Assembly: GCA_964624825.1 (NCBI GenBank)
Contig: CAZUYD010000005.1
Location: 1-64,000 of the forward strand
Direction of reading: 5' to 3'
Origin: Enorma sp964624825
GTDB lineage: Bacteria; Actinomycetota; Coriobacteriia; Coriobacteriales; Coriobacteriaceae
DNA: 64,000 nt
This document shows, in pieces, positions 1 through 8,948 of the stretch. Every line of letters begins with the position of its first letter. Within the stretch, counting starts at the first letter, position 1. Position numbers and translations under genes: made by a program. The notes beneath the pieces are model-generated. The model was not told the DNA's origin. It made no database searches and worked only from the letters and a program-made list of their open reading frames with translations.

Positions 1-60
1 ACGCATACCGCCATGATGGCTCAGCTCATGCGTTGCAAGCAGCCCCTAAATACATGAAAT

Positions 61-89
61 GCCCCTCCCGCGCACGGTGCAGGAGGGGC
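61..89 (-). terminator. Putative terminator hairpin after the arginine operon
   Basis: An 8-bp perfect stem (GCCCCTCC at 61-68, GGAGGGGC at 82-89) lies about 125 bases past the antiporter stop codon. On the operon strand it is followed only by ATTTCA, so the T-tract is weak. It is a plausible end of the arc transcript, judged on position and pairing alone. Confidence 0.45.
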
Positions 90-213
90 AGAAGACAGAA
101 TCTCAAACCGCTTCTATGAGCTCGCTGCCGAGTCACCAATGTAGCGAACCCCAAGACACGCATAAGCCCAAGGCACCTGGAGGCATCAGCCAACGCGACA
201 GGCGCAGCGCACG

Positions 214-1797
214 CTAGAGAACCAGAATGGCCACGGTGCAGATGATCGCGGATACCACCGATAGCACCACGATGATTTTGAGCGCGAACTTCAACCACGT
301 CGTCCACTCGATGCGAGCGAGCGCCAAGCCGCCCATGATCGCACCGGACGTCGGGGTGAAAAGGTTCACCACGCCGATGGCAGAGCTGAAGATCATGACC
401 ATGACCTCGGGCGAGAACCCAAGTTTAGCGGCAAGCGGACCCATAATGGGCATGGAGACCGTCGCCATGCCAGAGGTCGAGGGAATAAGGAAGGAGAGCA
501 CGAAGTACAGGATCCACGCGAACGGCGCAAAGAGCACGCCGGAGACACCCATGAGCGCGTTAGCCGCTGCGTTGAGCACGAACATATCGAGTCCGGTCGT
601 CGCCATGAGCACCGAGATGCCACGGGCGAGCGCGATAATCAGCACGACGCTCATCATGTCGGCGGCACCCGAGATGAAGGTGTTCACGATCTCCTTCTCG
701 GAGAGGCCGCCAACTATGCCGATGATGATCGCCATGATGAAAAACCAGGTCGAGGCCTCGTCGAAGTACCACTGTCCGATGGGGAACCCCGTCACAATGG
801 CAGACCAGCCCTGAGCGGTCTCGACCTCAGCGGTCGTGGTGCCCTCGACGGTGCCGTCCATGGTGGTCACGGTGCCATTTGCCTCGTCATATGCAGCGGC
901 AAGGTCATCGCTCGAGATGGGATCTGCGACCTCTTCGTACGCCGCACCCGCATTGAAGAAGTCCGCGACATTCTCGCTCAGATCGCCAATGGGAATGAAG
1001 CCCAAGATCATGATGACGAACGCGAAGGCGAAGAGCACGAGCACGCCCTTTTGACGTCCGGTGAGCGTCACATCCTTGTTGACCTCGGCCGCGGCGGCAC
1101 CATGTGCCGCCTCGGCATCGTGCAGCTCTTGAAGCGAGAGAATGGTCGAGCCCTTGTCGGCCTTGACCTTCTTGGCATAGCGCATCACGAAGATGATGGA
1201 TATGGCGGTGGTCACGATCCAGAGAATGGCGCCCAAACCGATAATGATGGTCTGGTTGACCTCGACGCCCTTCGCTGTGAGGGCATCGACGGCCGCACCG
1301 ACGGCAAACGGGTTCACGGTGGAACCCAAGCAGCCGCATCCGGCGCCCAGAAGCACCGTTGCGGCGCCGACAAGCGGGTCGAAGCCGGCGGCCATCATGG
1401 TCGCCGTAATCAGCGCATAGAACGGAACGGTCTCCTCGCACATGCCGTAGGTGGTTCCGCCGAGCGAGAAGATGAGCATAAGCACCGGAATGAGCACGAG
1501 CTCGTTACCCTTGAGCTTTTTCACGAGCACCGCGATACCGTTATCGAGGGCGCCGGTCTTGGACATCATGCCTAAGAAGCCGCCCAGAATCATAACGAAC
1601 AAACATACGGGAAGAGCGTCGGTGAAACCTTTGACCGGAGCGGTGAAGAAGTCGCTCAGCTTCGCAGGGGTCACGTCGCCGGAGGAATACCCTGCGACGA
1701 TGCAGGTGATGATGGCAACGATGGCGAGCAGGAGAAGAAGAATGGTGAACGACGAGAGCATACCGCGCTTCTTCTTAGCCTTGGTAGCATCTGCCAT
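214..1797 (-). CDS. YfcC/DcuC-type membrane antiporter, probable arginine/ornithine exchanger
   Basis: A 527-residue polytopic membrane protein of the YfcC / C4-dicarboxylate (DcuC-like) superfamily. It has a basic N-terminus (AKKKRG), a first membrane helix at about residues 14-35 and many Gly/Ala-rich helices. It is the last gene of arcA-arcB-antiporter on the minus strand, so arginine/ornithine exchange is the likely role (inferred from context). The start is the second of two close ATGs: AGGAGG lies about 9 bases before ATG 1797 but only 3 before ATG 1803. A striking acidic, Thr-rich insertion at about residues 270-340 (DDLAAAYDEANG, TVEGTTTAEVET) interrupts the membrane domain and probably forms an external loop. 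The family also contains transporters of other substrates, so specificity is not proven. Confidence 0.85.
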   Translation of the reverse strand: MADATKAKKKRGMLSSFTILLLLLAIVAIITCIVAGYSSGDVTPAKLSDFFTAPVKGFTDALPVCLFVMILGGFLGMMSKTGALDNGIAVLVKKLKGNELVLIPVLMLIFSLGGTTYGMCEETVPFYALITATMMAAGFDPLVGAATVLLGAGCGCLGSTVNPFAVGAAVDALTAKGVEVNQTIIIGLGAILWIVTTAISIIFVMRYAKKVKADKGSTILSLQELHDAEAAHGAAAAEVNKDVTLTGRQKGVLVLFAFAFVIMILGFIPIGDLSENVADFFNAGAAYEEVADPISSDDLAAAYDEANGTVTTMDGTVEGTTTAEVETAQGWSAIVTGFPIGQWYFDEASTWFFIMAIIIGIVGGLSEKEIVNTFISGAADMMSVVLIIALARGISVLMATTGLDMFVLNAAANALMGVSGVLFAPFAWILYFVLSFLIPSTSGMATVSMPIMGPLAAKLGFSPEVMVMIFSSAIGVVNLFTPTSGAIMGGLALARIEWTTWLKFALKIIVVLSVVSAIICTVAILVL

Positions 1798-1954
1798 AGT
1801 CATTCCCCTCCTTTCTGTACGTGGAACTAAGAGGGCTCTATGTGTCATGCGATGCGTGGAACCCACCGTGCCGTGCGTTCCAAAGATTCCACGCACCGAT
1901 GGGGTATGCCCAGATGCAAGGCACGGTTCGCACCCAGGCATACCCCAAATGGTC

Positions 1955-2950
1955 TTATTTCAAGGTTGCGTACATCACAGCCTTGATGGTGTGCATGCGG
2001 TTTTCGGCCTCATCGAAAACCTTGGACTGCGGACCTTCGAATACCTCGTCGGTGACCTCCATCTCGGTGACGCCGAACTTCTTGGCGATGTCGGCACCGA
2101 TGGCGGTGTTGGTGTCGTGGAAGCTGGGCAGGCAATGCAAAAAGATCGCCGAGGGGTCGGCCAGCGCCATGAGTTCTGAGGTGACGCGGTAGGGCTCGAG
2201 CTGCTTGATGCGCTCCGTCCACACCTCGTCGGGCTCGCCCATCGAGACCCACACGTCGGTGTAAACCACATGGGCGCCGCGACACGCTTCCTCGGGATCC
2301 TCCGTGAGGGTGATGGCGCAGCCGTTTGCGGCGGCGATGGGCTCGCAGGCATCGATGACGTCACGCGCGGGCATGCACTCCGCCGGACCGCACGCAACGA
2401 AGCTCATGCCGAGCTTGGCGCAGACGACCATGAGCGAACGCGCCACGTTGTTCTTGGCGTCACCCATGAAGACGAGGGTCTTGCCCTTGATGTCGTAGTT
2501 GAAATTCTCCTGGACGGTCAGAATGTCGGCGAGCATCTGCGTGGGGTGCCACAAATCGGTAAGACCGTTCCACACCGGCACGCCGCTCTTCGCCGCAAGC
2601 TCCTCCACATCCTCCTGGGCAAAACCGCGGAACTCGATGCCGTCGTACATGCGACCGAGCACGCGGGCGGTATCCTCTATGGACTCCTTCTTGCCCATCT
2701 GGGAGCTACCCGGGTCGAGGTAGGTCACGCCCATGCCAAGATCCATGGCACCGACCTCGAAGGCGCAGCGGGTGCGCGTGGAGGTCTTCTGGAAGAGCAG
2801 GACGATGTTTTTACCCTCAAGGTACTTATGCGGAGTGCCCGTGCGCTTAAGGTCCTTGAAGTTGCGGGAGAGCTTGAGCAGGTACTCGATCTCCTCGGTC
2901 GAAAAGTCGAGCAACCTGAGGAAGCTCCGACCGGAAAGGTTGACGCCCAT
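1955..2950 (-). CDS. arcB: Ornithine carbamoyltransferase (catabolic, ADI pathway)
   Basis: Interconverts citrulline + phosphate and ornithine + carbamoyl phosphate. The 331 residues are full length for the family. Visible signatures are the carbamoyl-phosphate loop STRTR (57-61), an HPTQ motif (LWHPTQMLAD), the ornithine-side DVWVSMGE segment and the catalytic HCLP at 272-275. The start at 2950 follows AAAGGAA at good spacing; a longer upstream reading has no family character. It lies between arcA and the antiporter on the same strand, so it is assigned as catabolic ArcB; sequence alone does not separate ArcB from anabolic ArgF. No carbamate kinase gene is visible in the window, so the ATP-yielding third step must be encoded elsewhere. 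The 238-base gap to arcA is unusually long for an operon. Confidence 0.93.
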   Translation of the reverse strand: MGVNLSGRSFLRLLDFSTEEIEYLLKLSRNFKDLKRTGTPHKYLEGKNIVLLFQKTSTRTRCAFEVGAMDLGMGVTYLDPGSSQMGKKESIEDTARVLGRMYDGIEFRGFAQEDVEELAAKSGVPVWNGLTDLWHPTQMLADILTVQENFNYDIKGKTLVFMGDAKNNVARSLMVVCAKLGMSFVACGPAECMPARDVIDACEPIAAANGCAITLTEDPEEACRGAHVVYTDVWVSMGEPDEVWTERIKQLEPYRVTSELMALADPSAIFLHCLPSFHDTNTAIGADIAKKFGVTEMEVTDEVFEGPQSKVFDEAENRMHTIKAVMYATLK

Positions 2951-3188
2951 TGTGGTTCCTTTCGAATAGTAATCCGTGCATTGCGGCCGGCGATTGCCGA
3001 CCTGCACGCCGAAGCGCCCTACCAAGATACTCGGTCGGACCTGGCATGCGGCCGACCATCCCCCACATGCGCGCGAATTAACACGCGCAGGAGGTGTAAG
3101 CCACGGCGCATGGGTGTAAACGAAGAGCACATGGACCTCGCCCGCCCCCGATCGGCGCATGCCGCATCGCCGTAGTCAAAGAGACCGA

Positions 3189-4430
3189 TCAGACGTCCTC
3201 GCGCCAGAACGGCATGCTCATGCAGCGCGGGCCGCCACGGCCGCGCGAAAGCTCGGCCGAAGGCACGACGAGCAGCTCCATGCCCTCCTTGTAGAGCACG
3301 TCGTTGGTGACGGTGTTGCGCTGGTAGACGCAGATCTTACCGGGCGCCACCGCCAAGGTGTTGGAGCCGTCGTTCCACTGCTCGCGCGCCGCTGCGATGG
3401 GATCGCCGCCGCCGCAGGGAATGAGCTTCACCGCATCGATGCCCAACGCGCGAGCAAGGATGTTTTCGAGCGTATCGTTGCTCTCCTTGATCTCGACCTC
3501 GCCGGGGTTCTTGCCCGGGGTGAGCTTGAATACCTGAAGCGTGCCCATGATGGCGGGGTGAATTGTGAACTTATCGGTATCAATCTGCGTGAACACCGTA
3601 TCGAGATGCATGAACGCACGGGATACAGGGATGTTGAATGCAAGGATCGTATCGATGTTGGAATCCGAGTTCCAGAACATATTCTGCGCCATGACGTCGA
3701 TGGCAGCCGCCTGTGTGCGCTGCGAGATGCCCATGGCGATGGTGTGCTCGTTGATGTTGAGCACGTCGCCGCCTTCGGTGTGGAAGGAGGCGTCGCGGCG
3801 GAAGTAAAGCGAGGTGTCCTTGTAATCTGGATGATACTTGAAGATGTACTTGCCGTAGATGGTCTCGCGGTTGCGAGTGACCGAGAACATGCGGTTAAGG
3901 TTCACACCGGTACCGACGACCGCGAACGGATCGCGGGTGAAGTACAGGTTCGGCATGGGATCGACCACGAGGTTGCTCTCGCCCTCGTTGTTCACGAGCG
4001 AGTCGAGGGTCACAGAGCTCGTGAGCGGAAACTCGACCTCGGACTTGGTGACGCCCGCCATGGTCTTCCTCACGAACTCGAGGTTGTCAGTGATGGACTC
4101 AAGCAGTTCGCGCACCGCCGCGGTGGCGATGACGCCCTTCATGCCCGCCTCGGCGAGCCACTGCTCGAGAAACTCAGCACGCGCCTCGGGAACGGCATCG
4201 AACGCTTCGGCAACGAGCTTCTCAAGGTACAGCACCTCGACACCCTGCTTGCGCAGAAGATCGGCGAAGAAGTCATGCTCTTGCTGGGCAACCTCCAAAA
4301 ACGGCACGTCATCGAAGAGCAGACGCTCGAGCTCATCGGGCGGAAGATTGAGAAGCTCATCCCCCGGGCGATGCAGGCAGACCTTCTTAAGCTGCCCAAT
4401 CTCGCTCGTTACGTGCAAGCCTTTCGTCAT
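3189..4430 (-). CDS. arcA: Arginine deiminase
   Basis: Hydrolyses L-arginine to citrulline and ammonia in the cytoplasm, the first step of fermentative arginine use and of acid tolerance. The 413 residues match the family length. Guanidino-modifying enzyme motifs are present: FTRDPFAVVG, the EGGDVL loop with a following His region, HLDTVFTQID, and the C-terminal nucleophile Cys403 in GGPRCMSMP. The start is preceded by AGGAGG, only two bases from the ATG. It is first in the minus-strand arcA-arcB-antiporter set. The upstream AT-rich region has three TGA(A/G)T half-sites spaced exactly 21 bp, which suggests ArgR-type control. Confidence 0.96.
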   Translation of the reverse strand: MTKGLHVTSEIGQLKKVCLHRPGDELLNLPPDELERLLFDDVPFLEVAQQEHDFFADLLRKQGVEVLYLEKLVAEAFDAVPEARAEFLEQWLAEAGMKGVIATAAVRELLESITDNLEFVRKTMAGVTKSEVEFPLTSSVTLDSLVNNEGESNLVVDPMPNLYFTRDPFAVVGTGVNLNRMFSVTRNRETIYGKYIFKYHPDYKDTSLYFRRDASFHTEGGDVLNINEHTIAMGISQRTQAAAIDVMAQNMFWNSDSNIDTILAFNIPVSRAFMHLDTVFTQIDTDKFTIHPAIMGTLQVFKLTPGKNPGEVEIKESNDTLENILARALGIDAVKLIPCGGGDPIAAAREQWNDGSNTLAVAPGKICVYQRNTVTNDVLYKEGMELLVVPSAELSRGRGGPRCMSMPFWREDV

Positions 4431-5123
4431 ATCCTCCTACCTTTCCTACGCGGCCGCCGGAGCGACCCACCTGCGCCCTCATTCTGCGGGTCGTCTTAAC
4501 GCTTACAGTTATATCCAATTATCGCGTACCGTGTGCTTCAGTCCGGCAAACGGTATAAAAACATAGGGGAATGGTATATTTCGTAACAAATATATTGACT
4601 GACTTTTCTTAACTAAAGTCCGTTTACGTGCTAGAACTTTAGCTTCTGTGTAGCTGGTATTTAAAGTTGATTGAATAGTATGTATATAAAACTGAATATT
4701 ATTACAAGAAGTATGAGTTATTATGCATGTGCATGGCAATGCATCTCTGTTAAATAAACATGCGTTATAAACCATGTTTTATGCAATATATGTTGGAAAT
4801 CTTCCACTCATGGGGCGATGCAGCCAACCTGCCCGTCAAGCCAACCGCAAGGCTCCAAGCCGCAACGGGCCCAACCTTAAAACGGGTGTCGTGCCGCGCA
4901 TGTCGCGATACAGCGGGGCTCCGTATCGTAGCGATGCCATCCGCGCACGTACGACGCACGCGGTATTCTCGGCGCGCATCGCACGACAGCGGACATGATG
5001 CTCCCTTGTGCCGGGTAAGCCCTTCATAAAGGTTTTGAAATGTCCCCGATGAGATTCCGAAACATGTATACAGTTGAGGTCGATGCGTAGTTCCAAATCA
5101 TCGTGCATGAAAGAGCGTGGCCC
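4431..5123. other. Divergent intergenic region arcA / ppk with AT-rich core
   Basis: About 690 bases without a convincing gene. Bases 4500-4800 are far more AT-rich than the surroundings. On the minus strand, TTGTTA and TATGTT about 18 bases apart (around 4560-4590) are a possible arcA promoter. The arginine-box cluster lies at 4672-4727. Bases 4800-5100 return to normal GC content and show no recognisable RNA gene; a weak TATACA at 5067-5072 could serve ppk. Confidence 0.6.
4672..4727. promoter_or_regulatory. Phased ArgR/AhrC-like boxes upstream of arcA
   Basis: Half-sites TGAAT (4672), TGAAT (4693) and TGAGT (4714) start exactly 21 bp apart, the repeat distance of tandem 18-bp ARG boxes with 3-bp spacers. 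The third box reads TGAGTTATTATGCA and the second TGAATATTATTACA. Each matches 8 of the 10 specific positions of the TGAATnnnnATTCA consensus. The first box keeps only its left half. ArgR commonly controls arginine deiminase operons in other bacteria; control here is inferred. Confidence 0.6.
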
Positions 5124-7814
5124 ATGGCATCGAAAGATGGCAAGAAGACAAGGCAGCGTAAGCGCCACAAACCCGATAAGCTCATCGAGCGCTCGGAGCG
5201 CTACGACTTCTCCTATACGCAAAACCGCGAGCTCAGCTGGCTGCGCTTCGACGAACGGGTACTCGACGAAGCCTACGACGAGGCGACGCCGCTGTTCGAG
5301 CGGCTCAACTTTGCAGCCATCTTCCAATCGAACCTCGATGAGTTCTTCATGATTCGCGTGGGCGGTATCTCAGATTTGGCCACCCTCAAGCATCAGCCGG
5401 CGGACAACAAGAGCAACCTCACGCCATCTGAGCAACTCGACCTGGTGTTCAAGACGCTTCCGCCGCTTATCGACCGGCAAAACGCCATCGTCGAGTCCAT
5501 CGAAGATGAACTTGAGAAACGCGGAATCTACCGCCTGAGCGCAGATGCGCTTATCGGGGACGACCGCACCTTCGTGGAAAGCTATTTCCAGTCGTATGTG
5601 CAGCCAATCATCTCGCCGCTCGTCATCGACCCGCGCCACCCCTTCCCGAACCTGCGCAACGGCGAGCTCTATTTGGTCTGCGCGCTCGAAAGCGATGAGG
5701 AAGAGAACCTGCTTGGCCTCATCGAAGTCCCCTCCTCGATGAGCCGCGTAGTCGCCCTGCCCGCCGACGAGGGCGACTATCGCTTCATCTTGCTCGAAGA
5801 CGTCATCCTCGCCTGCCTGGGCAACTGTTTTGGCGCATACACACCGCTCGATCGCGCCGTGGTGCGCGTGACGCGCAACGCCGACATCGACCCCGATGGC
5901 GAGGGCGTCGAGGAAGACGAGGACTATCGCCAGCACATGAAGCGGATCCTCAAGAAGCGCCTGCGACTGCAACCCGTCTCCCTTCAGGTGCAAGGATCGC
6001 TCGAAGCCAGCACGGCCAAGACCATCCGCAAGTCGCTCGGACTCGCTGCGCGCTCGGTTCTTTCATACCGCACCCCACTCGATTTGGGATATATCTATAG
6101 CATCGAGAGCCATCTGCCCGAGAGACATCGCTCAGACCTGCTCTTCGCGCCCTTCAAACCGCAACCAAGCGCGATGTTCGAACCGGGACGCCCGGTTCGC
6201 GAGCAGGTTCTCGAGGGCGACAAGCTGCTCTTCTACCCATACGAATCGATGAGCCCGCTATTAGACCTCATGCACGAGGCCGCATTCGACGATGCCTGCA
6301 TCTCCATGAAGATCACGCTCTACCGCGTGGCGAAGCAAAGCCGCCTGTGCGAATCGCTCATCGATGCCGCGGAGAACGGTAAGGAAGTCACCGTCCTCAT
6401 GGAGCTGCGCGCACGCTTCGACGAGCAGAACAACATCGAATGGGCGGAGCGGCTCGAAGAGGCAGGCTGCACCGTGATCTATGGCTCCGAGGGCTTCAAG
6501 GTGCACTCCAAAATCTGCCAGATCACCTATCGCGAGAATATGGCACTCACGCGCATCACCCTGCTCGGAACTGGTAACTTCAACGAGAAGACGGCGCGTC
6601 TCTATTCGGACTTCACGCTTATGACCGCGCATCCGGGCATCGGCGAGGATGCGAGCTCGTTCTTCCGTAACCTCGCGCTGGGAAACCTTACCGGCGATTA
6701 CCGCTACCTGGGCGTCGCGCCGGCAGGACTCAAGCCCCTCATCATGAACGGCCTGAACCGCGAGATCGACCGCGCCCGCAGCGGTCTGCCCGCGCGGGTG
6801 TTCTTCAAGATGAACTCGCTCACCGACCGCGAGGTCATCGACAAAATCGCCGAAGCCTCGCAGGCAGGGGTGAAAATCGAGATGATCATCCGCGGCATCT
6901 CGTGCCTGCTGCCCGGTATCCCGCGCAAAACGGAACACGTGAACATCCGCTCCATCGTGGGGCGCTTTCTGGAGCACGCGCGCGTGTACTCGTTTGGCAT
7001 CGACTCCGATATCGTATACCTCTCGTCTGCCGACATGATGACGCGAAACACCGAGCATCGCGTGGAAATCGCCTACCCCGTGCTCGACCCCACATGCCGC
7101 TCGATGGTGCAGCAGTACATGCGCGCCCAGCTCGACGATACCGTGAAGGCGCGGGTGCTTTCGCCAGAAGGTACCTGGGAACCTGTGGAGCGCGCCGCAA
7201 ACGATATGTCGTTCAACTCGCAAGAGTATCTGCTGAAGCGTGCCTATGCGCGAGCGGATGCCGCAGCGGAAGCGCGCAAGCGCGTTGAGAAGGAACAGCA
7301 GGCCGAGGCGATGCCCGGCATCGATGCTGGCTATAAGGCCGTGAAGGTCGCGCCCGCCGCTGCGACGAACGCGGTGGCGCAGCAGAAGCGTACACCGCTC
7401 GCAGCAGGTGAAAAGCCGGTGGCTGAATCGCGCGAGCACCCCGACATGACGACCAACGCCGAGCCGGCAGGTGAGACCGAGGCTTCAGATGAGATCGCAG
7501 CATCGCCCGAAGCTGGGCACACAGCTGAGGCCGAGGCCGCATCGGCATCTGGAACCGTACCGGCATCTGACGCTGCAACAGCGCCCGCTGCCGCATCGCC
7601 CGAACCTGAGCCCGCGTCTGAAGCCACGGTTCACGCCACCATCATCGAAGCCGATGAAGCGTCTGCATCGAGTGGCGTCGCTGCCGTAACGGTCGATTCG
7701 CCTGTGCTTGCGAAGCGCCAACCTGGTCGTCTGCGCGCCGGCTTTGCGCTCATCGGCATGGGACTTAAAACGCTCTTCATCGGCACCCCTAAGGAGCACG
7801 ACAAACGCCCATAA
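5124..7814 (+). CDS. ppk: Polyphosphate kinase 1 with long C-terminal extension
   Basis: Reversibly polymerises the ATP gamma-phosphate into inorganic polyphosphate. Residues 1 to about 715 form a complete PPK1: the N-terminal segment with ELSWLRFDERVLDEA and SNLDEFFMIRVGG, the catalytic HSKICQITYRE His region, LLGTGNFNEKTARLYSDF, and ADMMTRNTEHRVEIAYPV. The ATG at 5124 is chosen (AAAGAG about 9 bases upstream) over an upstream in-frame GTG at 5103 that has no ribosome site. About 180 extra residues follow the enzyme core: a long Ala/Glu/Pro/Thr/Ser-rich disordered stretch, then a short basic-hydrophobic end (RLRAGFALIGMGLKTLF). PPK1 proteins usually stop near 700 residues. The tail could tether or localise the enzyme, but its function is unknown. 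Confidence 0.95.
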   Translation: MASKDGKKTRQRKRHKPDKLIERSERYDFSYTQNRELSWLRFDERVLDEAYDEATPLFERLNFAAIFQSNLDEFFMIRVGGISDLATLKHQPADNKSNLTPSEQLDLVFKTLPPLIDRQNAIVESIEDELEKRGIYRLSADALIGDDRTFVESYFQSYVQPIISPLVIDPRHPFPNLRNGELYLVCALESDEEENLLGLIEVPSSMSRVVALPADEGDYRFILLEDVILACLGNCFGAYTPLDRAVVRVTRNADIDPDGEGVEEDEDYRQHMKRILKKRLRLQPVSLQVQGSLEASTAKTIRKSLGLAARSVLSYRTPLDLGYIYSIESHLPERHRSDLLFAPFKPQPSAMFEPGRPVREQVLEGDKLLFYPYESMSPLLDLMHEAAFDDACISMKITLYRVAKQSRLCESLIDAAENGKEVTVLMELRARFDEQNNIEWAERLEEAGCTVIYGSEGFKVHSKICQITYRENMALTRITLLGTGNFNEKTARLYSDFTLMTAHPGIGEDASSFFRNLALGNLTGDYRYLGVAPAGLKPLIMNGLNREIDRARSGLPARVFFKMNSLTDREVIDKIAEASQAGVKIEMIIRGISCLLPGIPRKTEHVNIRSIVGRFLEHARVYSFGIDSDIVYLSSADMMTRNTEHRVEIAYPVLDPTCRSMVQQYMRAQLDDTVKARVLSPEGTWEPVERAANDMSFNSQEYLLKRAYARADAAAEARKRVEKEQQAEAMPGIDAGYKAVKVAPAAATNAVAQQKRTPLAAGEKPVAESREHPDMTTNAEPAGETEASDEIAASPEAGHTAEAEAASASGTVPASDAATAPAAASPEPEPASEATVHATIIEADEASASSGVAAVTVDSPVLAKRQPGRLRAGFALIGMGLKTLFIGTPKEHDKRP

Positions 7815-7972
7815 CTATGCCATTTTGGCGGACAAACATTACGGCTTTGGCATTGCGGACGTTCGTGAAGGCTTTATAAACGAATGGATGAAAGGAGCGA
7901 GGCATCGATAAGAGAACTCGCGATATACGGGAGGATAATGGCGGGAGGGAAACGGTTCTCGCATCGTGTGGC

Positions 7973-8151
7973 GTGTTTCACGGGGTAACTGAACCCACTT
8001 TGCAAGTTTGGCGACACTTTTCAAGACTGTTGGAAGTACGCAGAAAAACAGTAAGCCTTTTACCTGCGGATTCCTTCGCGTCAACGCCCGGCATACTCGC
8101 GAAATCGACGAGAAGTGTCGCCAAACTTGAGAAACGGTCGCATGAAACACA
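7973..8151. repeat. Long imperfect inverted repeat in intergenic DNA
   Basis: CAAGTTTGGCGACACTT (from 8003) recurs inverted as AAGTGTCGCCAAACTTG (ending 8128). Looser outer matches (TGTTTCACG near 7975, CATGAAACA near 8143) extend the arms. As a result both strands carry short spurious reading frames with the same start (MFH...QVWRHFS). The central 85 bases are unique. There is no transposase, and no T-tract suggests a terminator. It could be a miniature mobile or palindromic intergenic element. The surrounding bases 7815-8265 hold no credible gene. Confidence 0.65.
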
Positions 8152-8265
8152 TGAAACGCAGCCGAAATGGAGCAGCTATGGATGACAATGCGCTACGCTC
8201 CCGAGACGAAAGCGGATGCCAATCGTTCCGTTCGCCATCTGCTGCATGCAATCGTCGGCTATCTT

Positions 8266-8696
8266 TTAGTTTACTGCTGGCAGCGAAAGTCTGTTGGCTG
8301 TGCCACCACCCCTTCTCTTGAATAGCACCGCGACGAAGCAACCGATGATCGTCTTTCCGTCGAACTCATGCACAGGAGTTTTCCTATCTGGAACAAACGT
8401 GATATCAGCAGCTTCTTCCGACGAGTTGGGCATTGAGCTATCGATCCGTGCTTCTCGCATATCCAATGCGGCCATTCGCCACCTCGGCAAGAACTACAAC
8501 TGGATCTTCGCCGCTCTCCGACGACCCACCGATACCAAACGATTCGCCGGCGCCGTTCACACCAGAAACCCAGATCAGGTGTTCTTTGAGCCTCCCCAGC
8601 GTGAGCAGAAACACCCCACGAAATAATTGCAGACAGGCAGACGCATGCCAGCCCCATCATGATTGTCCGAGCAGGGTGTTTCCTCAACCGCTTCAT
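8266..8696 (-). pseudogene. Frameshifted small secreted protein (pseudogene)
   Basis: Three reading frames must be joined to recover one protein. Frame 1 (from 8696) gives a signal peptide: basic KRLRKHPAR, a hydrophobic stretch, then a SAHAGEA cleavage region. Frame 2 (about 8580-8435) reads DLIWVSGVNGAGESFGI, then DPVVVLAEVANGRIGYARSTD. Frame 3 (about 8440-8266) reads SSMPNSSEEAADI and VHEFDGKTIIGCFVAV. From memory, this pattern (Gly-rich YGS-like block, GxxGYVRxxDL, MPxSPEEA, DGKTVIGxF) resembles small exported proteins common in Firmicutes and Coriobacteria. At least two frameshifts separate the blocks, so it is read as decayed; sequencing error is the alternative. The family's function is unknown to me. 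Confidence 0.6.
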
Positions 8697-8948
8697 ACTT
8701 CATACGGAACCTCTTTCGCCAATATGCATAGATGCGCTGACCCCGGTGCATCGCATGGGAGGCTATCGTCATGGTTGTAATGCCACGTATGAGGACTCCC
8801 TATATTGTTAGATGCATCGTGGCGAAATAGGACAATGTAGATGAACGCAGCAGCATGTGTTCCAGCGGGCTCGAACAGATCTGCGAATTCGCGCTATCAT
8901 CAGACCGCTTCGCAAGTACCGGACACGCAAACCACGTAGGGACGACGC

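Noticed and set aside
3159..4499. Long plus-strand open frame opposite arcA
   Set aside because: It is antisense to a gene with full catalytic motifs, has no ribosome site and no family features; GC-rich codon bias creates such frames.
4509..4775. 88-residue minus-strand frame in the AT-rich island
   Set aside because: No ribosome site, and it overlaps the ArgR-like boxes and likely promoter.
7839..8185. Two short frames on opposite strands with the same QVWRHFS start
   Set aside because: Their similarity is created by the inverted repeat itself; neither has a ribosome site or family resemblance.
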